A stretch of DNA of 5,083 nt from Actinomycetes bacterium (lineage in GTDB: Bacteria; Actinomycetota; Acidimicrobiia; Acidimicrobiales; RAAP-2). The notes below the pieces were generated by a model. The model was not told the origin of the DNA. It did not search any database and saw nothing but the letters and a program-made list of their open reading frames with translations. A program made the position numbers and the translations under genes. The stretch lies in the NCBI GenBank assembly GCA_021787255.1, contig JAJYMD010000096.1:1-5083 (forward strand). The letters run 5' to 3'. This document shows positions 1 to 5,083 of the stretch, piece by piece (position 1 is the stretch's first letter; each line of letters opens with the position of its first letter).

Positions 1-393
1 CATCCAGTTCTGGTTCTCCATCCCGAGACGGAGCCACTCCTCGTCGCCCCAGCGCTCGAGCACGGTCCCCTCGACGTCCTGGGGCGACCACCGCAGCGAG
101 CCGGGGCCCGCCATCTGGCTCAGCACGACGAGGCGCTCCTGATCGACGGCGGTCTCCCAGTCGAGGTCCGTGCGCGCGTTCCACTGCGCAGCCTTCGCCT
201 TCTCGTAGAGCCGGTCGAGCCGGGGCCTCGCCCCCTTCTCGTAGTCCCACGTGAATTCCGCGGGGCACGGATCCTCCACGAGATGGCGCCCCCCTGGTTC
301 CTCGTGCCCGACGGTCCCCAAGACCGCCGCGAGGTCGTGCACGTCCTCGCGGCCGACGAGCTCCAGGTTGGTCCGCTCGATCTCCATTGCCAT
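1..393 (-). CDS. Ferritin-like (diiron-fold) protein, N-terminal part; runs off the left edge
   Basis: The reading frame is open for 131 codons from ATG at 393 to the window edge, so the C-terminus is missing. It opens with MAMEIERTNLELVGREDVHD. Residues 42-51 read PCPAEFTWDY and residues 62-79 read LYEKAKAAQWNARTDLDW. From memory, this last segment is typical of a family of actinobacterial ferritin-like proteins related to the ribonucleotide-reductase/AurF diiron oxygenases, of about 270-300 residues. The iron-binding Glu and Glu-x-x-His residues of that family would lie in the part that is cut off, so metal binding and catalysis cannot be confirmed, and no substrate can be named. The start is uncertain: ATG 393 is only 2 nt from the Shine-Dalgarno, ATG 387 is 8 nt from it, and an in-frame GTG lies at 408. 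The gene follows dapB on the same strand after a 127-nt gap. The coding call is firm; the family assignment is moderate. Confidence 0.72.
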   Translation of the reverse strand, partial: MAMEIERTNLELVGREDVHDLAAVLGTVGHEEPGGRHLVEDPCPAEFTWDYEKGARPRLDRLYEKAKAAQWNARTDLDWETAVDQERLVVLSQMAGPGSLRWSPQDVEGTVLERWGDEEWLRLGMENQNWM

Positions 394-395
394 GG

Positions 396-402
396 CTCCC
401 TT
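396..402 (-). promoter_or_regulatory. Ribosome binding site of the ferritin-like gene
   Basis: On the minus strand this reads AAGGGAG, a good match to the Shine-Dalgarno consensus. It stands 2 nt before the ATG at 393 and 8 nt before the ATG at 387. The usual spacing of 5-9 nt favours the second ATG (387), which would shorten the protein by two residues. This is the clearest ribosome binding site in the window. Confidence 0.6.
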
Positions 403-413
403 CGTCACCCCAT

Positions 414-434
414 GCCCACGCCATCCGCGCGGGC
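414..434 (-). other. GC-rich stem-loop in the dapB to ferritin-like gap
   Basis: Read on the minus strand, GCCCGCGC and GCGTGGGC can pair as an 8-bp stem (one G-U pair in RNA) around the 5-nt loop GGATG. It ends about 20-26 nt before the candidate ATG codons, so it would lie in the leader of the ferritin-like gene. No run of T follows, so it is not a classical intrinsic terminator. It could be a U-less terminator or attenuator behind dapB, a transcript-stabilising hairpin, or chance in GC-rich DNA. Confidence 0.35.
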
Positions 435-504
435 AGAGACGGCCCTGCAACCGGCATTGACGCGGCGCCTTCCAGCCGGCTGCCAGACCTCGTCGCGACC
501 GGAT

Positions 505-530
505 GTCATCTCCCGGGCCGTCATATCCCG
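505..530 (-). repeat. Imperfect short direct repeat across the dapB stop, giving tandem stops
   Basis: On the plus strand GTCATATCCCG (520-530) is repeated as GTCATCTCCCG (505-515), with one mismatch and an offset of 15 nt. The first copy contains the dapB stop TGA (523-521). Because the offset is a multiple of three, the second copy places another TGA (508-506) in the same frame, as a back-up stop. It may be a small duplication or chance. Confidence 0.4.
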
Positions 531-1330
531 AGCAGCGCGTCCAGCCCGACGGTGAGACCCGGAAGGTCCCCGACACGACGTACCGCGAGCAGGACGCCGG
601 GCATGAACGACCGGCGGTCGTAGGAGTCGTGGCGGATGGTGAGCGACTGGCCGAGCGCACCGAAGATCACCTCTTGGTGCGCGACCAGTCCGGGCAGCCG
701 GACCGAGTGAACCCTCACGCCGCCGGGCCCCGCACCGCCACGTGCGCCGCCGAGGACGACCTCGGTCGTCGAGTCGACCAAGGCAGGCTCGCCAGCCTGC
801 TCGCGTGCCGCTGCGATCCGCGCAGCCGTGCCCATCGCGGTCCCCGACGGCGCGTCCAGCTTGCGCTCATGGTGGAGCTCCACGATCTCGACGCCCTCCA
901 TGAACGGTGCCGCAAGCTCCGACAGGCGCATGAGCAGCACCGCGCCGGTCGCGAAGTTCGGCGCGACGACCGCGTTCGCCGGCTCGCCAGCAAAGACGCG
1001 CCGGAGCGCTTCGAGGTCCTCGCCACCGAGCCCCGTGGTGCCCACGACGGCGTGGATGCCGTGCTCGGCGAGCCACGGCAGCGTGCGACGCGCGGCCTCG
1101 GCCGTCGTGAAGTCCACGGCCACCTCCACGCCGGCGTCGAGGAGCACCTCGGGCCGGCTCGAGGTCGCCGGTGCCGCGCCTTGCCCGGCCGCCAAGGCCG
1201 CCTGCAGGCCGCCGGGCTCTGCGACGAGGTCCACCGCGGCGGCGAGCGTGAGGTCGTCGGCCTCCTGGACCGCCCGGCAGACCTCTCGCCCCATCCGGCC
1301 GGCGGCCCCCACGACGCCCACGCGGATCAC
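521..1330 (-). CDS. dapB: 4-hydroxy-tetrahydrodipicolinate reductase (DapB)
   Basis: DapB is a cytoplasmic enzyme that uses NAD(P)H to reduce 4-hydroxy-tetrahydrodipicolinate to tetrahydrodipicolinate, in the pathway to meso-diaminopimelate and lysine. With the chosen start it has 269 residues, close to E. coli DapB (273). The N-terminal Rossmann domain shows the nucleotide-binding motif GVVGAAGRMG (5-14), VDFT (72-75) and VGTTG (96-100), followed by APNFATG (123-129). The catalytic and substrate-binding segment ELHHERKLDAPSGTA spans 151-165; His153 and Lys157 correspond to E. coli His159 and Lys163. The ending, with GLVAHQEV, LTIRHDS and PGLTVG, resembles mycobacterial DapB. The GTG at 1330 is preferred because it overlaps the upstream TGA as GTGA and gives the usual MIRVGVVG opening; GTG at 1339 would add three residues. 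Neither has a strong Shine-Dalgarno, which suits translational coupling to the upstream gene. All key motifs are intact. Confidence 0.96.
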   Translation of the reverse strand: MIRVGVVGAAGRMGREVCRAVQEADDLTLAAAVDLVAEPGGLQAALAAGQGAAPATSSRPEVLLDAGVEVAVDFTTAEAARRTLPWLAEHGIHAVVGTTGLGGEDLEALRRVFAGEPANAVVAPNFATGAVLLMRLSELAAPFMEGVEIVELHHERKLDAPSGTAMGTAARIAAAREQAGEPALVDSTTEVVLGGARGGAGPGGVRVHSVRLPGLVAHQEVIFGALGQSLTIRHDSYDRRSFMPGVLLAVRRVGDLPGLTVGLDALLGI

Positions 1331-4320
1331 CGCGGCCACGCTACCGGCTCGCGTCGCGCCGGGGGCGGAGCGGGCCCGGTCCTGTGGTCCACGCGGTCCA
1401 CACCGGGCTGCCGCCGCCGACGGCGCCGACGCCCGCCCCTTGCGGCCATCGTGACGAAGAGCGCGACGAACCCTGCGACCCCGGCGAGCGACGCCGAGAT
1501 CCCCGCCGTGAGCAGCCGCGGCCGGTACGAGAACCTGAGGGTCCAGGTGCCGGGCGGGACCGTCACCGCCTGGATGAGGCCATCAGGGCGCACGGTCAGC
1601 GGAACCACGCGCGGAGCGGTCGGCCTTCCCTCGGCATGCGGCGTGGGGACCGGGGTGAGCGACGCGTGCCACCCCGGCAGGTACGACTGGCTCCAGACCA
1701 CCCTGAGGGTCCGGGTCGCGACGACCCGGTCGATCGAGCCGCCCCAGTCCGGCGCGGCCAGCTGGCGTACCGAGGACCCTGGCGCAGGGCGGGCGAGCCA
1801 GACGGGTGGGCGGGGCGGCGTCGTACGCCGGAAGATCCCGAAGGTGCCGTCGTAGGTCCCGACGAACCGCCAGTCGGAGGTGTCGAGCGCGTCCTGGAGG
1901 ATGCCGTCGAGCGCCCAGCGCCCGCCTGTGGCGCCCTCGACCGTCGACGTGGCGGAGATCGCGCGAGCCGGCCCCTGCACCACGATCCCCGCCGCGTCCT
2001 GCGGACGGCGGAACACCACCGACCAACCCTCCGGGGTGCGCCGAACCGTCTCGAGCGGCCAACGCGTGCCGCCTCGAGCCGTGACGACGCCCACTCTCGG
2101 CGCGCCCGCACGCTGCGCCGAGGCGCCCGACACGAGCGACGCCGAGGACAGCGTGACCGGCCACCCGAGGTAGAAGGTCCGCTGACGCGTGCCTCCGGGC
2201 AGCGGTGCGCCCCGGCACTGCTGCGCAGGAGCCGCCGGCGCCGGTCGGCCCGGCCCCACCCCGACCGCGAGGTCGCCCGCGTACGCGAGCACCGTCGTCA
2301 GGCGCAAGGGAGCGAACGTGCCAGTCTCGAGCGCGCACGCGCTCAGCGTGTCGAGTCTGTGCGCGCCGGTGGCCGCGTCGTAGCGCTCCGAGAGGATCGA
2401 CCCGTACCCCTGGACGCTTTGGAGCCGCGTGAGCACGTTCAGGTCGGGCTGGCCGACAACGGTCAATGTGTCGAGGTGCGATACGGCAGTGTCGACGATC
2501 GCGAACCTGCCGTTGGACCCGAGGACCGCGGCGGCGGCCGCCCGCGTCGGCCCGAGTGTCACCGCCGGCGGCGCGACGGCTGTCGAGGTCGCGAGCACGA
2601 AGCACGCGAGGTCGGCCACGACCACGGCCACGAGCGCGCGCCGTCTCGCCTTGTCGTCGAGCCTGCGCCAGCACCCGACCAGCGCGACCACCCCGGCGGC
2701 GACCACCGCCTCGCCGAGGAACCACGGCCAGAGCCCTCGCGCGAGCGCCGCACCGGCCGGCGTCACCTGGAGCCACTCCTCCAGCGCGCCGGGCGCGGCA
2801 AGCGTGACCGCGCACAGCGTGACCGCCGCGACCGCCGGCGCAACGACCAGCCAAGTCCGCCATTCGTGCCGAGGCTCTTGCAGTGCGGGCACGCGTGGCC
2901 GGCCGTGCGGCTCCGAGAGCGCCCGGTCGGCCCAGAAGGCGAAGAGCAGCGCGAGCGAGAGGTCGACGATGGCGACGTTGCGGCTCTGCAGGCGCGTCTT
3001 GCCGAAGAGCGGGATCGCGTGCCAGACGTGGCCGAGCGGGGTGAACGAGCCCCACGTGAGGAGGAGCCCGAGCCCCCCGATCGCGAGCCACATCCCCCAG
3101 TCCGAGGCGCCGGCGGCGCGCCGGGAGCCGAACGACCGCGACAAGAGCGCGAGTGCCGCGCCGAGCGGTAGAAGGCCGACGTAGCCGGTGACCTCCGGAA
3201 GGTTGTAGCTCTGGAAGTAGCCGACCGAGCCGAAGTGGCCGGCAGTGCCGAAGAGGTCCGGGACGAGCAGGAGCAGCGACCACGGAACGCGCAGGGATCC
3301 TGCGCCGAAGTACTGGTAGGTCTCGACCGCGCGCTGGGAGGCCTCGATGAAGCTCCACCCCGGTGCGAGCTGCGCCGCCGAGAGCGCCACGCCCCAGGCA
3401 CCGGCAAGGGCCGCCAGGCCGAAGAACCGGGCACGCGCCGATCCGGGGACCCGGACGCCGGCGTAGGGGCGCACGAGCAGCCAGATCCCGATCGCCGCGC
3501 CAAGCACCTCGGTCTCGGCGATGGGCCGCGGTGTCCCGGTCAGGGCCTCGAGCCCCACCATGAGGGCGAGCAGCCCGACCCATGGCCACGGTGATCCGAC
3601 CCGACGCGCGCCCTCGCGCGTCGGGTCGGCGCGCGCCGGGCCGGTACCGAGGACTGCCCACGACAGGCGGAGCTCGGCGAGCACGAGGAGCGGGATCCAG
3701 CTCAAGCCCTCGATCACCCCGAGATGGACGATCTGGCCCGACATCGCGCCAGAGAAGCCGTAGGTGAGCGCGCCGAGGAAGCTCGGTATCGGGCCCAGCC
3801 CGTACTGGCGTGCCAGCGCGTACATGCCGAGCCCTGCGGCCCAGTACACGAAGAGAAGGTTGACGACGAAGGCCGTCACCGGTGCGAGCAACGCGAACAG
3901 GAACGTGAAGGGGTAGAGGGACCCCGCGTTCATCCCGCCGAGCAGCGGGTTCCCCGACCAGATGTAGGGGTTCCACAGCGGGAGGTGCCCCTCGCGCAGT
4001 TGACGACCGGTGAGCGCGCGCAACGGGAGGTTCTGGATCACGTTGTCACCGACGATCGCGGGATGCCCGAACGCCGCAGGCACTGCGAAGAAGAGCACCG
4101 GCAGGACCACGAGCATCCCGACGGCCCGGACGTCGGGCGAACCGAGGAACCCCCTCGTCCTGGGCGCTGGAACCACCCCCGTGCCCTGGCCGCCCCGCCC
4201 GGCCCCGTCAGTCCTGGCCCCGTCAGTCCTGGCCGGGTCCGTCCTGGCCGCCGCCTGCGTGGCGCGGGAATGCCGGCGTACCGGGGTTGGGCGAGGCAGC
4301 GGGAGGCCGGAGGACATCAC
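1327..4320 (-). CDS. YfhO-family polytopic membrane protein, putative GT-C-type glycosyltransferase
   Basis: This 997-residue protein has the YfhO layout. An Arg/Ala/Gly-rich N-terminal tail (1-64) is followed by a membrane segment (about 66-84) and an outer loop with VGDNVIQNLPLRA (90-102) and GHLPLWNPYIWSGNPL (111-126). About a dozen more hydrophobic segments run to about 578 (for example 134-170, 178-222, 246-284, 298-318, 375-425, 447-464, 488-508, 531-578). A large, mostly hydrophilic domain (about 580-935) follows, ending in the family-typical SYLPGWHASL (879-888) and a segment to SYRPRL (931-936). A last membrane helix (937-958) and an Arg-rich tail (RRRRRRR, 964-970) close it. Asp92 lies where GT-C enzymes carry a catalytic acidic residue. 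B. subtilis YfhO is implicated in lipoteichoic acid glycosylation; the acceptor here is unknown. The start is uncertain: GTG 4320 and ATG 4317 are adjacent without a clear Shine-Dalgarno, and GTG 4176 or Met69 would drop the low-complexity tail. The 3' end overlaps dapB; the M16 gene lies 22 nt upstream. Family is likely, exact activity is not established. Confidence 0.85.
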   Translation of the reverse strand: MMSSGLPLPRPTPVRRHSRATQAAARTDPARTDGARTDGAGRGGQGTGVVPAPRTRGFLGSPDVRAVGMLVVLPVLFFAVPAAFGHPAIVGDNVIQNLPLRALTGRQLREGHLPLWNPYIWSGNPLLGGMNAGSLYPFTFLFALLAPVTAFVVNLLFVYWAAGLGMYALARQYGLGPIPSFLGALTYGFSGAMSGQIVHLGVIEGLSWIPLLVLAELRLSWAVLGTGPARADPTREGARRVGSPWPWVGLLALMVGLEALTGTPRPIAETEVLGAAIGIWLLVRPYAGVRVPGSARARFFGLAALAGAWGVALSAAQLAPGWSFIEASQRAVETYQYFGAGSLRVPWSLLLLVPDLFGTAGHFGSVGYFQSYNLPEVTGYVGLLPLGAALALLSRSFGSRRAAGASDWGMWLAIGGLGLLLTWGSFTPLGHVWHAIPLFGKTRLQSRNVAIVDLSLALLFAFWADRALSEPHGRPRVPALQEPRHEWRTWLVVAPAVAAVTLCAVTLAAPGALEEWLQVTPAGAALARGLWPWFLGEAVVAAGVVALVGCWRRLDDKARRRALVAVVVADLACFVLATSTAVAPPAVTLGPTRAAAAAVLGSNGRFAIVDTAVSHLDTLTVVGQPDLNVLTRLQSVQGYGSILSERYDAATGAHRLDTLSACALETGTFAPLRLTTVLAYAGDLAVGVGPGRPAPAAPAQQCRGAPLPGGTRQRTFYLGWPVTLSSASLVSGASAQRAGAPRVGVVTARGGTRWPLETVRRTPEGWSVVFRRPQDAAGIVVQGPARAISATSTVEGATGGRWALDGILQDALDTSDWRFVGTYDGTFGIFRRTTPPRPPVWLARPAPGSSVRQLAAPDWGGSIDRVVATRTLRVVWSQSYLPGWHASLTPVPTPHAEGRPTAPRVVPLTVRPDGLIQAVTVPPGTWTLRFSYRPRLLTAGISASLAGVAGFVALFVTMAARGGRRRRRRRQPGVDRVDHRTGPAPPPARREPVAWPR
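3596..3629. repeat. Perfect 15-bp inverted repeat with 4-nt loop inside the YfhO-like gene
   Basis: CCGACCCGACGCGCG (3596-3610) and CGCGCGTCGGGTCGG (3615-3629) are exact reverse complements, separated by CCCT. The element codes in frame for residues 231-242 (ADPTREGARRVG), a charged loop between two membrane segments. Its right end runs into another palindrome, GGCGCGCGCC (3628-3637). No T-run follows on either strand, so it is not a standard terminator. It could be an inserted palindromic repeat, a structural element in the mRNA, or chance helped by GC-rich sequence. Confidence 0.85.
4201..4245. repeat. 15-bp tandem repeat, two exact copies and one degenerate copy
   Basis: GGCCCCGTCAGTCCT occurs at 4201-4215 and again at 4216-4230; a third copy at 4231-4245 (GGCCGGGTCCGTCCT) differs at three positions. 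On the minus strand each unit codes for R-T-D-(G/P)-A, giving RTDPA-RTDGA-RTDGA at residues 26-40 of the YfhO-like protein. The unit is a multiple of three, so copy-number change would keep the frame. It lies in the low-complexity tail ahead of the first membrane segment. Confidence 0.9.
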
Positions 4321-4342
4321 GCGCGCCCGGTCGGCGTCCCGC

Positions 4343-5083
4343 TCAGGCCGCTCGACCCGTGAGCCCCAAGGCAGCGCCGTCGAACGCGTCCGCGTCGAAC
4401 GGACCGACCGCTGCCAGGGTGCGGGGAGCCGCGGCCAGCGAGCGCGCCACCTCCTGCACGGCCTCCGCGTCGACCTCGTCGATGTGGGCGAGGACTTCGT
4501 CGATGGTCCACGCCCGGCCGTACAGCAGCACCGACGTGCCGAGCCGGCTCATCCTGGCGCCCGAGTCCTCGCAGGACAGCAGCGTCTCGGAGCGGAGGTT
4601 GCCCTTCGCGACATCGAGCTCCCTCGGGGTGATGCCCCTGGAGGCGAGCTCCTCGATCTCCCCCGTCACGATCTCGAGCACCTGGTCCACCTGCTCGGGC
4701 GCGGTGCCAACCGACACGGTCGTGCAGCCCGTGTCGAAGTACCCGTTGCGCTCCGACCAGATGGAGTACGCGAGGCCCCGCTCCTCGCGCACCTTCTGGA
4801 AGAGCCGGCTCGACAGACCCCCGCCGAGCACGACGTTCAGCACCGCGAGAGGCCAGCGGGCCTCGTCGAAGCGCGACACCGAGCGCATCCCGAGCACCAG
4901 GTGGGCCTGCTCGGTCGGGCGGCGCACGACCACCAGCGGGTCCACGTCGGGCCCCACGGGCTCACGCACCGGTGCCGCGCCGCCGGGGCGCGCCGCGAAG
5001 CGTCGCTCGAGCGCAGCCGCCACCTCCTCGTGGTTGCAGTCGCCTGCGACCGACACGACGACGTTGCCGGGACGATAGTGCTC
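4343..5083 (-). CDS. M16-family zinc-peptidase-like protein, C-terminal part; N-terminus beyond the right edge
   Basis: The frame is open from the window edge to TGA at 4343, giving 246 residues that begin EHYRPGNVVV followed by SVAGDCNHEEV. This is the end of the first M16 domain, where the family has a stretch of the type HYRPxNxVVxxxG. The second domain contains GGGLSSRLFQ (87-96) and REERGLAY (99-106), the Arg/Tyr-bearing segment typical of M16 proteins such as mitochondrial processing peptidase and mycobacterial PepR. It continues through SVGTAPEQVDQVLEIV and ends GLTGRAA. The zinc-binding His-x-x-Glu-His motif would be in the missing N-terminal part, so I cannot tell whether the enzyme is active. 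With about 180 residues missing, full length would be near 430, usual for single-chain M16 proteins. GTG at 5056 is an internal codon, not a credible start. The YfhO-like gene follows after 22 nt on the same strand, suggesting an operon. In mycobacteria the homologous gene lies next to the polynucleotide phosphorylase gene. Confidence 0.93.
   Translation of the reverse strand, partial: EHYRPGNVVVSVAGDCNHEEVAAALERRFAARPGGAAPVREPVGPDVDPLVVVRRPTEQAHLVLGMRSVSRFDEARWPLAVLNVVLGGGLSSRLFQKVREERGLAYSIWSERNGYFDTGCTTVSVGTAPEQVDQVLEIVTGEIEELASRGITPRELDVAKGNLRSETLLSCEDSGARMSRLGTSVLLYGRAWTIDEVLAHIDEVDAEAVQEVARSLAAAPRTLAAVGPFDADAFDGAALGLTGRAA

Larger units (their letters stand above)
394..520. other. Intergenic region between dapB and the ferritin-like gene
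   Basis: This 127-nt gap is the only sizeable non-coding stretch in the window. It contains the ribosome binding site and stem-loop listed separately, a 10-bp palindrome CAGCCGGCTG at 473-482, and an in-frame second stop for dapB at 506-508. I see no convincing -35/-10 promoter pair, tRNA or small gene. Being longer than the other junctions here, it is the most likely place for a separate promoter or a partial transcription stop. Confidence 0.5.

Noticed and set aside
473..482. Palindrome CAGCCGGCTG in the intergenic gap, considered as an operator
   Set aside because: A 10-bp palindrome with no spacer or extended symmetry is expected often in GC-rich DNA, and no promoter was found beside it.
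251..623. Short plus-strand open frames over the ferritin-like start and the intergenic gap
   Set aside because: Three overlapping frames of Arg/Pro-rich low-complexity product, without ribosome binding sites or similarity to anything I recognise.
503..1855. Long plus-strand open frame of 450 codons opposite dapB and the end of the YfhO-like gene
   Set aside because: It is antisense to dapB, whose motifs are unmistakable. GC-rich genes commonly have open frames on the opposite strand; its product is Arg/Gly/Ala/Pro-rich with no recognisable domain.
1384..3171. Plus-strand open frame of 595 codons, product very rich in Arg, Glu, Pro and Gly
   Set aside because: Antisense to the YfhO-like gene. 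The composition is the usual mirror image of a GC-rich coding frame; no domain or ribosome binding site is visible.
3596..3629. The perfect hairpin considered as an intrinsic transcription terminator
   Set aside because: No T-run follows the stem on either strand, and it lies well inside an intact reading frame.
1583..3976. Minus-strand open frame of 797 codons in another frame of the YfhO-like gene
   Set aside because: It overlaps the YfhO-like frame throughout, is extremely Arg-rich and has no membrane pattern or motif, whereas the other frame matches a known family along its whole length.
4287..5078. Plus-strand open frame of 263 codons, Ser/Thr/Arg-rich
   Set aside because: Antisense to the M16 gene, whose second domain is clearly recognisable in the opposite strand.
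1..5083. Search for tRNA, rRNA, CRISPR arrays, insertion sequences, phage or defence genes
   Set aside because: Nothing of this kind is visible. Coding regions account for about 97% of the window, and the only repeats are the short ones listed.

Overview
The window is a GC-rich (about 70% by eye), gene-dense stretch of bacterial chromosome. It looks like a high-GC actinobacterium: start codons include GTG, Arg/Ala/Gly-rich proteins are encoded by G/C-ending codons, and the DapB has a C-terminal half of the mycobacterial type. I lean towards a deep-branching actinobacterial lineage such as Acidimicrobiia, but the sequence does not prove that.

All four genes lie on the minus strand, so transcription runs from the right edge to the left. 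In order they are: (1) the C-terminal part of an M16-family zinc-peptidase-like protein (4343-5083, its N-terminus lies beyond the right edge); (2) after 22 nt, a very large polytopic membrane protein of the YfhO family, 997 residues (1327-4320); (3) dapB, 4-hydroxy-tetrahydrodipicolinate reductase of the lysine/diaminopimelate pathway (521-1330), whose preferred GTG start overlaps the YfhO stop as GTGA; (4) after a 127-nt gap, the N-terminal 131 residues of a ferritin-like (diiron-fold) protein (1-393), which runs off the left edge. The first three genes are packed tightly enough to be one operon. The fourth may be co-transcribed or may have its own signal in the 127-nt gap, which holds a GC-rich stem-loop and a good Shine-Dalgarno sequence.

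Functionally, M16 peptidase and dapB are housekeeping genes that sit in the same broad neighbourhood in other actinobacteria. The YfhO-like protein is the less expected member. It has the layout of a GT-C-type glycosyltransferase: many membrane segments, an acidic residue in the first outer loop, and a large outer domain before a last membrane anchor. It may modify a cell-envelope glycopolymer, but its substrate cannot be read from the sequence. DapB supplies meso-diaminopimelate for peptidoglycan, so a shared cell-envelope theme is possible but is only inference.

No RNA gene, CRISPR array, mobile element or defence system is visible. The most notable non-gene signal is a perfect 15-bp inverted repeat with a 4-nt loop inside the YfhO-like reading frame (3596-3629). 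A 15-bp tandem repeat in the same gene (4201-4245) codes for a repeated five-residue unit in the N-terminal tail. I found no convincing new multi-gene system.
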